This document shows, in pieces, positions 45,130 through 54,510 of a stretch of 64,000 nucleotides of DNA. The stretch comes from Celeribacter indicus (GTDB lineage: Bacteria > Pseudomonadota > Alphaproteobacteria > Rhodobacterales > Rhodobacteraceae): contig NZ_CP004393.1 in assembly GCF_000819565.1 (NCBI RefSeq), forward strand, positions 1,116,001 through 1,180,000, given 5' to 3'. The position numbers and the translations under genes were made by a program. Positions within the stretch are counted from its first letter, which is position 1; the number at the start of each line of letters is the position of its first letter. The notes below the pieces were generated by a model, which ran no database searches, was not told where the DNA came from, and worked only from the letters and a program-made list of their open reading frames with translations.

Positions 45130-45600
45130 ATGGATGTGAAGCTCGATGCCACCAACCGGAGAATCCTCGCCCATCTCGTCGCCAACGCGCGCATCCCGAT
45201 CACCGAGCTTGCGAAGGCCGTCGGCCTGTCGAAGACGCCGGTGGCGCTGCGGATCCGGCAGTTGGAGGAGATGGGCCTCATCACCGGCTATCGCGCGATC
45301 CTCTCGCCGCTGAAGCTCGGCCTGACCCATGTCACCTATGTCGAGGTGTCGATCTCGGACACGCGCCAGAAGGCGCTCGAGGCGTTCAACGCCGCGGTGC
45401 GCCGCATTCCCGAGGTGGAGGAGTGCTACATGATCGCGGGCGGCTTCGACTATCTGCTGAAGATCCGTTCCCGCGACATGACCCATTTCCGAAAGACGAT
45501 GGCGGAGGAGATCTCCGCCCTGCCGTATCTCGGTTCCACGCGCAGCTATGTCGCGATGGAGGCGGTGGTCGAACAGAACTGGATCGCGCCGGAGGGGTGA
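45130..45600 (+). CDS. putR: Lrp-family proline-responsive regulator (PutR type)
   Basis: A 156-residue Lrp/AsnC protein, divergent from putA across 113 bases; this arrangement is the standard putR-putA pair of alphaproteobacteria, in which the regulator activates putA with proline. The winged helix is LDATNRRILAHLVANARIPITELAKAVGLSKTPVALRIRQL and the RAM domain contains CYMIAGGFDYLLKIRSRD. ATG 45130 follows GGAG; an upstream in-frame GTG at 45115 has no ribosome-binding site. Confidence 0.9.
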   Translation: MDVKLDATNRRILAHLVANARIPITELAKAVGLSKTPVALRIRQLEEMGLITGYRAILSPLKLGLTHVTYVEVSISDTRQKALEAFNAAVRRIPEVEECYMIAGGFDYLLKIRSRDMTHFRKTMAEEISALPYLGSTRSYVAMEAVVEQNWIAPEG

Positions 45601-45617
45601 GGCGCGGTGCTCCGCGC

Positions 45618-46385
45618 TCAGCTTTGCACGAATTCCACCGCGCCGGCCCGGATCAGCGCGGCGGTGAGCCGCCCGGTCGCATAGGCCCCGGTATCGACGG
45701 AGATCACGCCGTTGCGCTCGCGCGGCATGTCCACGATCGTATGGCCGTGGGCGATCCAGACGCCGTCGCGGCGCGCGTCGCGCCCGAAGCGGGGATGGCC
45801 CCAGGTCAGCGTGTCCGGGTCCTGGTCGTCGAGCTCCCGCGCCGGATCCGCGCCGGCATGGACGACCGCGACATTGCCGTTGCGGTAGAGGCGGGGCAGG
45901 TCGCGCAGCCAGGCTTCCTTCTGCGCGCCCAGGCGGTCGCGCAGGTGGTCGCGCGCCTCGGTCAGCCGGTCCGGCCCGTTGCGCTCCGTCAGGCCGCCGA
46001 AGCCGAAGCTCGCCATGGTCTGCAATCCGCCGTGGCGCATCCAGCGATTGCCGTGGCGGCCCGGATCGTCGAGGAAATCGAGCATCAGCTCCTCGTGATT
46101 GCCGCGCAGGAGCACCGTATCCGGCCGGGTGAGCGACAGGAAATGCAGCCGTTCCAGCACCGTCGCGCTCTCCTCGCCGCGGTCCACGTAATCGCCGGCG
46201 AAGACGAGCGGCAGCTCGGGCGCCTCCTGCGCCAGCCGTTCAAGCAGGAGATCGAGGCATCGGGCCGCGCCGTGGATGTCGCCGACAAGGGCGAAGGCCC
46301 TGTCCGGGGCGGGCGGTCCTCCCTCGAAGCGGGGAGAATCCGCGGAGGACATGTCGCCGAAACTGTGCTTGAGGCTTCTGATCAC
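45618..46385 (-). CDS. Serine/threonine-type metallophosphoesterase
   Basis: A 255-residue calcineurin-like phosphatase. The metal-binding motifs are VGDIHG, AGDYVDRGE and LRGNHEELM, with later His in VVHAGADP and AHGHTIVD. It resembles the lambda/PrpE-like protein phosphatases and diadenosine tetraphosphatases. GTG 46385 (MIRSLKHSFGD) is preferred because GAGGAGACGCG precedes it; an ATG 16 codons upstream lacks a good site. It is transcribed away from the polysaccharide genes. Confidence 0.85.
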   Translation of the reverse strand: MIRSLKHSFGDMSSADSPRFEGGPPAPDRAFALVGDIHGAARCLDLLLERLAQEAPELPLVFAGDYVDRGEESATVLERLHFLSLTRPDTVLLRGNHEELMLDFLDDPGRHGNRWMRHGGLQTMASFGFGGLTERNGPDRLTEARDHLRDRLGAQKEAWLRDLPRLYRNGNVAVVHAGADPARELDDQDPDTLTWGHPRFGRDARRDGVWIAHGHTIVDMPRERNGVISVDTGAYATGRLTAALIRAGAVEFVQS

Positions 46386-46698
46386 CGCGTCTCCTCTGCT
46401 TTCTCCAGCCCGATGTGTTAGTCCTGATGCCATATGCCGCCGCCGGTTGGTAGTCGCGGCGCGGCGGCACCTCCCCCTAAAGTGGAGCGAAACCGCGCAA
46501 AGACACGCCTGCCTTGCGCGATTTCCTGCTCAAGCCCGGCCGCACCGCACGCAACTGAGGCGTTCGTGAAACGCTTGCCGGAAAAAAGCGGGGACCGAGG
46601 ATCGCGCTATGGTTGTGCCTCGGGTTTTCGAGTAACGATGCGCCAACGCGGCGACCCCGATGGGACCACAGCGGCAGAGAACAGGGACCGGCTCATAC
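46386..46698. other. Divergent intergenic region between the phosphatase and the polysaccharide export gene
   Basis: These 313 bases hold both promoters. I see no gene and no convincing -35/-10 pair. Short repeats such as GCGTT-N5-AACGC near 46560-46575 are present but weak. Confidence 0.35.
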
Positions 46699-48066
46699 AT
46701 GACATTGCGTTTTCTTTTCCCGCTCGTTTCCGCCGCGTTTCTGGCGTCCTGCGATGCAATCTACCAGACTTCCGACGTGATGCCGGGCGTGTCCCAGGGG
46801 GCGAAGGTGAGGGTTCTGCCGATCACCCCTCAGAACGTGCTCCTCGCGAACCGCTCCGCCTATACGCCGCAGCAGCTTCCGGCGGTGTTCGCGGCGACCG
46901 CGGGCGCGGGCAGCGGGATGATCGGGGCGGGAAGCCTGCCCGACGCGCCCTATACCGAGGAGCAGCGGCCCGGCATGCCGGTCGCGGACCTGCCGCCGCA
47001 GGTCACGCCGCAGCCCTACGAGATCGGGATCGGAGATGTCGTGATCCTCGCGACCCCGAGCGGTGATTCGATCGCGGAGCTTTCGGGCCTGCTCGCCGCG
47101 CAGAACAGCCGGCAGGGCTATACGGTGCAGGACGACGGGGCGATCGCCATTCCCAATGTCGGCCGCGTGGCCATCGCCGGGATGAACGTGGAGGATGCCG
47201 AGGCCGTCCTGTTCCAGCGCCTCGTGGAGGCGCAGGTCGAGCCGACCTTCAGCCTCGAGATCGCGGAGTTCAACTCCAAGAAGGTTTCGATCGGTGGCGC
47301 GGTGAACCAGCCGGGCGTCGCGCCGATCACGCTGAGCCCGCTCTACCTCGACCAGGCGCTTGCCGGGGCGGGCGGGGTGACGGTCCCGGACATGGACTAT
47401 GCCGTGGTGCGGCTCTATCGCGACGGCAACCTCTACCAGATCCCGCTCGACGATCTCTATTCCCGGTCGGGCATGCAGCGGATCCGGCTCGTGGCGGGGG
47501 ACAGCGTCTTTGTCGACAACGGGTTCGAGCTCGACCAGGCGCAGGCCTATTTCGAGCAGCAGATCCGCCTGTCCGAGTTCCGCCTCGACAGCCGGGCCAC
47601 CGCGCTCGCCTCGCTGACGAACGAAATCAATCTGCGCCGCCAGGAGCTTACGGAGGCGCGCAGCAATTACCTCGCCCAGGTCGAACTCGATGCGGTGGAC
47701 CGCGACTATGCCTATATCGTGGGGCAGGTGAACGATCAGAGCCGCTATACCCTGCCCCTCGGGCGCCAGGGGACGCTGGCCGACGCGCTCTATGACGAGG
47801 GCGGGGGGCTCGACCTCACGCGGGGCAATCCGCGGCAGATCTACGTGTTGCGCGGCTCCGACGACCCGATGGATTTCGACGCGGTGACCGCCTGGCGCCT
47901 CGACGGCAAGAACGCCGCCGCGCTGATGCTGGCGACGCGATTCGAGTTGCGGCCGAACGATGTCATCTTCGTCTCGGAGCAGCCGGTGTCGAAATGGAAT
48001 CGCGCCATCACCATGATCACCCCCTCGATCATTTCCCTGAGCGCGAACGCGGCCTCCGGCGACTGA
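46699..48066 (+). CDS. Polysaccharide export outer-membrane lipoprotein (Wza/KpsD family)
   Basis: A 455-residue lipoprotein. Lipobox is LAS-Cys17 after a short hydrophobic stretch (MTLRFLFPLVSAAFLASC). The Poly_export domain begins near residue 110 (YEIGIGDVVILATP) and SLBB-like repeats follow (VSIGGAVNQPGVAPITLSPLYLDQALAGAGG and YIVGQVNDQSRYTLPLGRQGTLADAL). The segment near residues 285-340 is predicted to be coiled (EQQIRLSEFRL, NEINLRRQELTEARSNY). The protein should form the outer-membrane channel for an exported polysaccharide with the sugar transferase encoded downstream. Confidence 0.9.
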   Translation: MTLRFLFPLVSAAFLASCDAIYQTSDVMPGVSQGAKVRVLPITPQNVLLANRSAYTPQQLPAVFAATAGAGSGMIGAGSLPDAPYTEEQRPGMPVADLPPQVTPQPYEIGIGDVVILATPSGDSIAELSGLLAAQNSRQGYTVQDDGAIAIPNVGRVAIAGMNVEDAEAVLFQRLVEAQVEPTFSLEIAEFNSKKVSIGGAVNQPGVAPITLSPLYLDQALAGAGGVTVPDMDYAVVRLYRDGNLYQIPLDDLYSRSGMQRIRLVAGDSVFVDNGFELDQAQAYFEQQIRLSEFRLDSRATALASLTNEINLRRQELTEARSNYLAQVELDAVDRDYAYIVGQVNDQSRYTLPLGRQGTLADALYDEGGGLDLTRGNPRQIYVLRGSDDPMDFDAVTAWRLDGKNAAALMLATRFELRPNDVIFVSEQPVSKWNRAITMITPSIISLSANAASGD

Positions 48067-48219
48067 GCCTTTCGCCGCAGCCTTTTCCCGCAGCCTTTTC
48101 CCATGCGGCGGAGGCACGGTTTCCGTGCGCGGCCGGCCGTGATCCTGCGGAAACGGGCCGGGGACGGCCGGAACCGCCATCTCGCGCGACGCCGCGGAGA
48201 TTTCACGAAATCGCGGCCA

Positions 48220-48234
48220 TTAAACTCTTATTAA
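48220..48234. promoter_or_regulatory. CtrA-like binding site TTAA-N7-TTAA
   Basis: A perfect full CtrA site (TTAA at 48220-48223 and 48231-48234 with seven bases between) in an A/T-rich island 85 bases before the sugar transferase start. In this GC-rich background a chance match inside a promoter region is unlikely. CtrA controls cell-cycle, motility and surface traits in alphaproteobacteria. Confidence 0.55.
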
Positions 48235-48318
48235 GGAAGAAAGTGGAGACAGGTTACATCAAAAAAACCTGCTTGATCCGGCGTTTGCGAGGAGCCGGAA
48301 GGAAGGCTCGTGTGTCCC

Positions 48319-49026
48319 ATGGTGAATTCGCTCAAGAGACGGAATGCAACCCCTGCGCAGGCCCTCGCGGTCTCGGCCGCGGTCCCGGTCGCAGCGGAGG
48401 CGGTGTCGCGGCAGGCTTACCGCAATTTCGGCAAGAGGCTTTTCGATCTCACGTTTCTTCTGCTCTGCGCGCCGCTGGTCGTGCCGCTCGTGCTGGTCTT
48501 CGCCCTCATGGTCAGGCGCGACGGCGGGCCGGCCTTTTTCGTGCAGGAGCGCATCGGCCGGAACGGGCGGGCCTTTGCCTGCTATAAGCTGCGCACGATG
48601 CGCGCCGATGCCGAGGCGGTGCTCGAACATCTCTGCCGGACCGATCCGGAGATCGCGGCGGAATGGCGGACCTATCAGAAGCTCGCGACGGATCCGCGCA
48701 TCACCCGCCTCGGAAAGCTTTTGCGCGCGACCAGCCTCGACGAGTTGCCGCAGCTTCTCAACGTGCTGCGCGGCGACATGAGCCTGATCGGTCCTCGCCC
48801 CTTCCTGCCCTCGCAGATGTCGATCTATGCCGCCGCGAAGGGGCAGGCCTATTTCCGGCTGCGTCCCGGCCTGTCCGGGCCCTGGCAGGTCGTCGGACGC
48901 GGCGCGACGGCCTTTGCCGACCGCGTGAAATTCGACGAGGCCTATGATCGCAACCTGAGCCTCGGCCATGACGTGAAGCTGACGGTGCAGAGCTGTCTCG
49001 CGGTGCTCCGGCGCACCGGACGCTGA
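48319..49026 (+). CDS. Undecaprenyl-phosphate sugar-1-phosphate transferase (exopolysaccharide initiating)
   Basis: A 235-residue bacterial sugar transferase (PF02397). It has one N-terminal membrane helix ([23 protein letters not shown]) followed by the catalytic part: [50 protein letters not shown] and [10 protein letters not shown], all typical. It transfers a sugar phosphate onto the lipid carrier to start polysaccharide assembly. ATG 48319 has GGAAGGAAGG 11 bases upstream; a GTG at 48310 is an alternative. Confidence 0.9.
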   Translation: MVNSLKRRNATPAQALAVSAAVPVAAEAVSRQAYRNFGKRLFDLTFLLLCAPLVVPLVLVFALMVRRDGGPAFFVQERIGRNGRAFACYKLRTMRADAEAVLEHLCRTDPEIAAEWRTYQKLATDPRITRLGKLLRATSLDELPQLLNVLRGDMSLIGPRPFLPSQMSIYAAAKGQAYFRLRPGLSGPWQVVGRGATAFADRVKFDEAYDRNLSLGHDVKLTVQSCLAVLRRTGR

Positions 49027-49031
49027 CCGGG

Positions 49032-50786
49032 CTACGGCCGGTTGGAGATCCAGCGGCACTGGTAGGGGGCAAAGCGCAGGTTGGGCCGCGACAGGTCGAT
49101 CTTTTCCCCCGACAGCAGGTCGTACCAGTCCTCCCCGTCGATGAGGTTGATCGAGATATGCGGCACCTCGACCACCGCGTCGGTCACGTTGTGGAGCGCG
49201 AAGATCGACTGGTCCCGCGCCGGGGACTGGCGCCACAGGCCGAAGATCTCCGGCCCGAGCTGCATGGTGAACTGGGTGGCGTTGGGGTGGAAGGCCTTCT
49301 GCGCCATGCGGATCGCGATCCGGCGTTTCATCTCCGCCAGCACCTGCGCATTGACGCTTTCCGGATCGTCGAGGAGGGTACGCAGGCTCGGGTAGTCCCA
49401 GCGGTGGCGGTTGATCGCCCGCTTCACGCCGGTCTTCTCCACCCCGGCATGGTCGTTATGCGTTGCCAGAAGCGAATGGATGTAGAAGGCCGGCACGCCC
49501 TCGAGCGACATGATGATGGTCTGCGAACAGAGGAAGCGGTCGATCTGGAGCCCGTCCTCGCCCTTTCCGATCGTGCCCTTGAGCGCGTCGAAATAGGTGA
49601 TGTTGAGTTCGTAGGGTTTTTCCGACCCGTCCGAGAGCGCGCGCATCGACACGAGGCCGCCGAAATTCTGCACCGTCTTGATCATCTGCCCCATCTCCTC
49701 GCCGGACAGGAGCCCCTCGGCGCCGCGCACGCCGATCCCGTCATGGGAGGCGGAGAAGTTGAGATAGGCACAGCCGAGCTGCGCGGGCGGCATCCGCATC
49801 AGCCAGTGGTTGAGATGGACCGAGGTGCCGGAGAGAAGCGCGTGCAGCAGCAGGGGCGGCAGCGAGAAGTTGTAGATCATATGCGCTTCGTTGCGGTTGC
49901 CGAAATAGCTGAGATTCTCGGCATTCGGCACGTTCGTCTCGGTCAGGAGCACCACGCGTTCCTCGGCATAGTCGCACAGCAGCCGCATCAGCCGCACGAT
50001 CGCATGGGTCTGGGGCAGGTGGATGCAGGAGGTGCCGATCTCCTTCCAGATGAAGGCGACCGCATCGAGCCGGATGATCCGCACCCCGTTCTCGATATGC
50101 AGGCGCATGATCCGCAGGAATTCGAGAAGCACCTCGGGATTGCGGAAATCCAGGTCGATCTGGTCATGGCTGAAGGTGCACCAGACATGCTTTCTGCCCT
50201 GGGCCGTGTCGACTTCGCGCAGCAGCGGCGAGGTGCGCGGGCGCACGACGTCGGACAGGTCGGCGTCGGGGCTGGCCTCCACGAAGAACCTGTCGTAGGG
50301 CGCGTGTCCCTGCCGGTATTCGGTGAACCAGTAGGACATGGAGGAGACGTGGTTGAGCACGAGATCCGACATGAGCCGGAATTCCTCGCCGATGCGCTGG
50401 ACGTCGCTCCAGTCGCCGAGCTGGCTGTTGACCACGCGGTAATCCGTGACCGCGAAGCCGTCGTCGGAGGTGAAGGGGAAGAACGGCAGGATGTGCACGC
50501 CCTTCACCACGCCGCGCAGGTAGCGGTTCAGGAAGTCGCGCAGCAGGTCGAGCGGCTTGTGCTGTCCGTCGACGAGCGTGTTGCCATAGGTGATGACCAG
50601 GGTGTCGGTCTCGTCCCAGAGGCTGTGGCCGGGCTGGCGCGCGCGGGAGCGGTAGCCGGTTCCCTCGGGCCAGAAGGCGGCGACGACCTCGCGCCGGAGC
50701 GTCGCGAGATTCTCGCCGGGGTAGATCTGCTGGAGGAGCGCTTTCAGTCGGCTGTCGAACTGGGCGGACTGTCTGGCCACGGGCAT
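49032..50786 (-). CDS. GH13_18 glycoside phosphorylase (sucrose/glucosylglycerate phosphorylase type)
   Basis: A 584-residue amylase-fold phosphorylase. Catalytic residues fit Asp241 (RIIRLDAVAFIWKE, nucleophile), Glu283 (LLTETNVPN, acid/base) and Asp349 (SASHDGIGVRGAEG, stabiliser). The SHDGIGVR context and VVNSQLGDWSDV are closer to the YcjM/glucosylglycerate phosphorylase branch than to bifidobacterial sucrose phosphorylase (THDGIG). It would release glucose-1-phosphate from an osmolyte-type glucoside. GGAGAAGGGG precedes the start. No transporter or phosphomutase gene is adjacent. Confidence 0.88.
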   Translation of the reverse strand: MPVARQSAQFDSRLKALLQQIYPGENLATLRREVVAAFWPEGTGYRSRARQPGHSLWDETDTLVITYGNTLVDGQHKPLDLLRDFLNRYLRGVVKGVHILPFFPFTSDDGFAVTDYRVVNSQLGDWSDVQRIGEEFRLMSDLVLNHVSSMSYWFTEYRQGHAPYDRFFVEASPDADLSDVVRPRTSPLLREVDTAQGRKHVWCTFSHDQIDLDFRNPEVLLEFLRIMRLHIENGVRIIRLDAVAFIWKEIGTSCIHLPQTHAIVRLMRLLCDYAEERVVLLTETNVPNAENLSYFGNRNEAHMIYNFSLPPLLLHALLSGTSVHLNHWLMRMPPAQLGCAYLNFSASHDGIGVRGAEGLLSGEEMGQMIKTVQNFGGLVSMRALSDGSEKPYELNITYFDALKGTIGKGEDGLQIDRFLCSQTIIMSLEGVPAFYIHSLLATHNDHAGVEKTGVKRAINRHRWDYPSLRTLLDDPESVNAQVLAEMKRRIAIRMAQKAFHPNATQFTMQLGPEIFGLWRQSPARDQSIFALHNVTDAVVEVPHISINLIDGEDWYDLLSGEKIDLSRPNLRFAPYQCRWISNRP

Positions 50787-50956
50787 CCCCTTCTCCTGTG
50801 TCGTGCCCCGGATAGATCAAACCGTGCGCGCGTGATCAATGGATGAGCGGGGCGAAAGGTGGCGAAAAGCCGGGAAAAACCGGGTCTGATCGCCGGGATG
50901 TGAAGGGAGCGCCTAATTTGGAGGCGCCCGAAACCGTTTCGGACGGCGCGGCCGGA

Positions 50957-51106
50957 TCAGGCGCGATCCCCGAGCGCGGTGTCGATGAGCCAGCCGCCGG
51001 GGCCGGCGATGCGGTCGGGAAGCACGACGATCAGCAGCTCGCGGATGGCGATGGTCGTCATGATGGCCAGGGCCAGCTCGTCGAAGGTGATCGCGGTGAG
51101 ATCCAT
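50957..51106 (-). CDS. Small protein, 49 residues, unknown
   Basis: Starts ATG 51106 after GAGGAACCTGCC and ends TGA at 50957. The product (MDLTAITFDELALAIMTTI start) has a moderately hydrophobic first half that might be a membrane-associated helix, and a PDRIAGPGGWLIDTALGDRA tail. It lies between truA and the phosphorylase gene on the same strand. No homologue is recalled; it rests on start, ribosome-binding site and codon choice only. Confidence 0.5.
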   Translation of the reverse strand: MDLTAITFDELALAIMTTIAIRELLIVVLPDRIAGPGGWLIDTALGDRA

Positions 51107-51199
51107 GGCAGGTTCCTCGTTTCCACGCACAGGGAATGCCTGAGGAATCGGGCCGAAAAAGGGCGCGCAGCGGGCGGGATTTCGGAGATCCGCTCCGGC

Positions 51200-51982
51200 T
51201 CAGGTCGCGGCCGGCGTGGCGAAGGGATCCTCGGGATAGCCGACGCCGGTGAGATAGAGCCCCTCGGGCGGGCAGACCGGGCCGCAGGCCGCGCGGTCGC
51301 GGGCCGCGAGCGCCGTCGTGACGTCCTCGGGCGTCCAGGCGCCCGCGCCGACGCGTTCGAGCGTGCCGACGAAGCTGCGCACCTGGTTGTGCAGGAAGGA
51401 GCGCGCGCGGAAGTGAAAGCGGAATTCCCTGCCATGGGAGAGCTCGAAGCTCTCCACGCGCGCCTCGTCCAGAGTCTTCACCGGGCTGTCGGCCTGGCAC
51501 ATGGTCGAGCGGAAGGTGGTGAAGTCGTGCCGGCCCAGAAGCCGGTCGGCCCCCGCCTGCATCGCGTCGGGGTCGAGCGCATGGCCGACCCGCCAGGCGA
51601 GCCCCGCGTCATGCACCAGCGGCGCGCGGCGGGAGACGAGCCGGAAGGTGTAGCGCCGTTCGAGGGCCGAGAAGCGCGCGTGCCAGTCCTCCGCGACCCG
51701 CGCGGCCTTCAGGATCGCGACGGGGGCGGGTTTCAGGTGATGGTTCAGCGCCTCCGACAGCCGAAAGGGATCCCAGTCCTTCGCCATGTCGCAATGCGCC
51801 ACCTGTCCGGTCGCATGCACGCCCGCATCGGTGCGCCCCGCCGCCCCGATGCCCGGACAGTCCGGTTCGAGCCGCCGCAGCGCGGCCTCCACCGCCGCCT
51901 GCACGGAGGGGTGGTCCTTCTGGCGCTGCCATCCCGCGAAGGGCGCGCCGTGATATTCGATGAGCAGGGCATATCTGGGCAT
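51200..51982 (-). CDS. truA: tRNA pseudouridine synthase A (TruA)
   Basis: The 260-residue enzyme makes pseudouridine at positions 38-40 of tRNA anticodon stems. The catalytic Asp is in [30 protein letters not shown] at the N-terminus and [17 protein letters not shown] near the C-terminus are conserved. It is encoded divergently from ycjX. Confidence 0.97.
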   Translation of the reverse strand: MPRYALLIEYHGAPFAGWQRQKDHPSVQAAVEAALRRLEPDCPGIGAAGRTDAGVHATGQVAHCDMAKDWDPFRLSEALNHHLKPAPVAILKAARVAEDWHARFSALERRYTFRLVSRRAPLVHDAGLAWRVGHALDPDAMQAGADRLLGRHDFTTFRSTMCQADSPVKTLDEARVESFELSHGREFRFHFRARSFLHNQVRSFVGTLERVGAGAWTPEDVTTALAARDRAACGPVCPPEGLYLTGVGYPEDPFATPAAT

Positions 51983-52105
51983 GGGGGCGCTTTAGCCGAA
52001 GCCGGGGCGCGGCGTCCAGAGCTTCTCCCTTTGATCGGATGGCCGAGGCGCTTATGTTATGGGCATAAACACTTGTGCGAGGCGACGGGCGTGATCATCG
52101 GGGAC

Positions 52106-53494
52106 ATGGCAGACCGCATCTTCCGGGGCGTGGAAAGCGTTCAGGAGGGCGTGAACGAGGCGCTGTTCGAGCCGGTGATCCGGCTCGGGGTCACCGGCCT
52201 GTCGCGGGCGGGGAAGACGGTGTTCATCACCTCGCTCGTGGCCAACCTGCTCGACCGCGGGCGGATGCCGCAATTCTCCCCCGCCACCGCGATCACCGCC
52301 GCCTATCTGCAACCGCAGCCCGACGACACCGTGCCGCGTTTCGACTACGAGGCGCATCTCGCCGCGATCACCGCGCGGGAACCGCACTGGCCGGACAGCA
52401 CGCGGGCGGTGTCGGAACTGCGCCTGTCGTTCCGGGTGCGGCCGACGGGACTTCTGGGCGCGCTGCGGTCGACGCGGACCGTGCATCTCGACATCGTGGA
52501 TTATCCCGGCGAATGGCTGCTCGATCTCGGGATGATGGACAAGAGCTTTGCCGAGTGGTCCGCCGAGGCCCTCGACGCCGCGCGCAGGCGGGCCGAGGGC
52601 GCGGCCTTCCTTGCGACGCTCGCGGGCGCCGATCCGGCGGCGAAGCACGAGGAGCCGGCGGCGAAGACGCTGGCGCAGGGCTTCACCGCCTATCTCCAGG
52701 CCGCGCGCGCCTCGGGCTATTCCGACTGCACGCCGGGGCGGTTCCTGCTGCCCGGAGAGATGGAGGGGTCGCCGGTGCTCACCTTTGCCCCGCTGCCGGA
52801 GGGCAGGGCGCCGCGCGGGTCGCTCGCGCGCGAGTTCGAGCGCCGGTTCGATGCCTACAAGCGCGAGGTGGTCCGGCCCTTTTTCCGCGACCATTTCGCC
52901 CGGATCGACCGTCAGGTGGTGCTGGTCGATGCGCTGGGCGCGATCCATGCCGGGCCGAAGGCGGTCGAGGATCTCCGCCGCACCATGTCCGATATCCTCG
53001 GCGCCTTCCGCCCCGGTCGCGTCGGACGGCTGCTGTCGCTGCTGGGGCAGCACAAGGTCGAGCGCATCCTCTTTGCCGCGACCAAGGCCGACCATATCCA
53101 CCACAGCCAGCACGGGCGGCTCACCGCGATCATGGAGGCGCTCGTGCGCGACGCGCGCGACCGCGCCGATTTCGCCGGGGCGAAGACCTCCGCCATGTCG
53201 CTTGCCGCCTTGCGTGCGACGGTCGAGGAGACGCGCGACCATGGCGGGGCGACGCTCGATCTGGTGCGCGGCACCACGCTCGAGGGCAAGCGCGCGGCCT
53301 TCTATCCCGGCGAACTGCCCGAAGATCCCGCCCATATCCTGAGCCCGGCGCGCAAGGGCGCCGAGAGCTGGCTCGACGGCGATTACGAGGTGATGCGCTT
53401 CGCCCCCGCGCCGCTCACGCTCAGGCCCGGCGAGGGGCCGCCGCATATCCGCCTCGACCGCGCCGCGGAATTCCTGATCGGAGACAAGCTATGA
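52106..53494 (+). CDS. ycjX: YcjX-like P-loop GTPase (DUF463)
   Basis: A 462-residue P-loop protein with a Walker A motif GLSRAGKT at residues 31-38, and LDIVDYPGEWLLDLGMM as the Walker B region. VLFAATKADHI-like sequence near residue 330 (ILFAATKADHIHHSQH) fits a guanine-specificity motif. ATG 52106 was chosen because it gives the family start MADRIFRGVESVQEGVNEAL. The stop overlaps ycjF by ATGA. YcjX/YcjF are linked to envelope stress and phage shock in other bacteria; the role here is not known. Confidence 0.9.
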   Translation: MADRIFRGVESVQEGVNEALFEPVIRLGVTGLSRAGKTVFITSLVANLLDRGRMPQFSPATAITAAYLQPQPDDTVPRFDYEAHLAAITAREPHWPDSTRAVSELRLSFRVRPTGLLGALRSTRTVHLDIVDYPGEWLLDLGMMDKSFAEWSAEALDAARRRAEGAAFLATLAGADPAAKHEEPAAKTLAQGFTAYLQAARASGYSDCTPGRFLLPGEMEGSPVLTFAPLPEGRAPRGSLAREFERRFDAYKREVVRPFFRDHFARIDRQVVLVDALGAIHAGPKAVEDLRRTMSDILGAFRPGRVGRLLSLLGQHKVERILFAATKADHIHHSQHGRLTAIMEALVRDARDRADFAGAKTSAMSLAALRATVEETRDHGGATLDLVRGTTLEGKRAAFYPGELPEDPAHILSPARKGAESWLDGDYEVMRFAPAPLTLRPGEGPPHIRLDRAAEFLIGDKL

Positions 53495-54510
53495 GCGAGA
53501 CACCGAAACGCGGGCCGGTCCTGATCGAGATCGAGGAGGACGCGCTGCCGCATGTGACGCCCGCGACCGCCGACCCGGTGCCGGATGTGGCGCCGCCGCG
53601 CGGCTCCGCGGCGATGCAGCGCGCGGCGGTGCTGGCGGCGCGCAAGCCCTCGTCGCTCGCGCGCTGGTTCTGGCGGCTGTTCGGCGCGCTCTTCGCCTTC
53701 ACGGTCTCCGTCGTCAGCTATCAGGCGATCGCGGCGCTCATCGCCGCCAACCCGATCCTCGGCTATGTCGCGCTCGGCCTGACCACGGCCTTCGTCGTGG
53801 TGCTCATCGCCATCGCGCTCAAGGAGCTGTCGGCCTTTGCGCGCCTCAGGCGCGTCGACACGCTGCACAAGGCCGCCGTCGAGGCCTCCGCCGCGCAGGA
53901 TCTGACCGCGGCGCGGAATGTCACCGCACAGCTCCTGACGGTCTATGCCGGGCGCAACGAGCTGAACTGGGGCAAGGAACGCTTTGCCGAGCGCGAGGCG
54001 GAGGTGTTCGACGCGGACGGGCTTCTGGGGCTTGCCGAGGTCGAGATCCTCGCGCCGCTCGACGCCGCCGCGCGCCGGGAGGTCGAGGGGGCGGCGCGTC
54101 AGGTCGCCGCGGTGACCGCGCTCGTGCCGCTCGCCCTGGCCGATGTCTTTGCCGCCCTCACCGCCAACCTGCGGATGATCCGCCGCATCGCGGAGATCTA
54201 TGGCGGACGGTCGGGGACGCTCGGGTCGTGGCGGGTGACGAAATCCGTCCTGACGCACCTCGTCGCCACGGGGGCGGTGGCGGTCGGGGACGATCTGATC
54301 GGGACGATGGCCGGCGGCGGCGTGATGGCGAAGGTTTCGCGCCGCTTCGGGGAAGGCGTCGTCAACGGTGCGCTGACCGCGCGTGTCGGCGTGGCCGCCA
54401 TCGAGGTCTGCCGCCCGCTGCCCTTCGTGCGGGGGGTGAAGCCCTCCGTGTCGGGCACGGTCAAACGGGCGCTGACCGGGCTGTTCGACAGGGCCGAGCC
54501 GTCAGAATAG
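53491..54510 (+). CDS. ycjF: YcjF/TIGR01620-family membrane protein (DUF697)
   Basis: A 339-residue inner-membrane protein. Two hydrophobic helices near residues 65-110 (LFGALFAFTVSVVSYQAIAALI and LGYVALGLTTAFVVVLIAIAL) are followed by the DUF697 domain (YGGRSGTLGSWRVTKSVLTHLVATGAVAVGDDL). It probably acts with YcjX. The 3' end overlaps the convergent hemoglobin gene by nine bases. Confidence 0.9.
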   Translation: MSETPKRGPVLIEIEEDALPHVTPATADPVPDVAPPRGSAAMQRAAVLAARKPSSLARWFWRLFGALFAFTVSVVSYQAIAALIAANPILGYVALGLTTAFVVVLIAIALKELSAFARLRRVDTLHKAAVEASAAQDLTAARNVTAQLLTVYAGRNELNWGKERFAEREAEVFDADGLLGLAEVEILAPLDAAARREVEGAARQVAAVTALVPLALADVFAALTANLRMIRRIAEIYGGRSGTLGSWRVTKSVLTHLVATGAVAVGDDLIGTMAGGGVMAKVSRRFGEGVVNGALTARVGVAAIEVCRPLPFVRGVKPSVSGTVKRALTGLFDRAEPSE

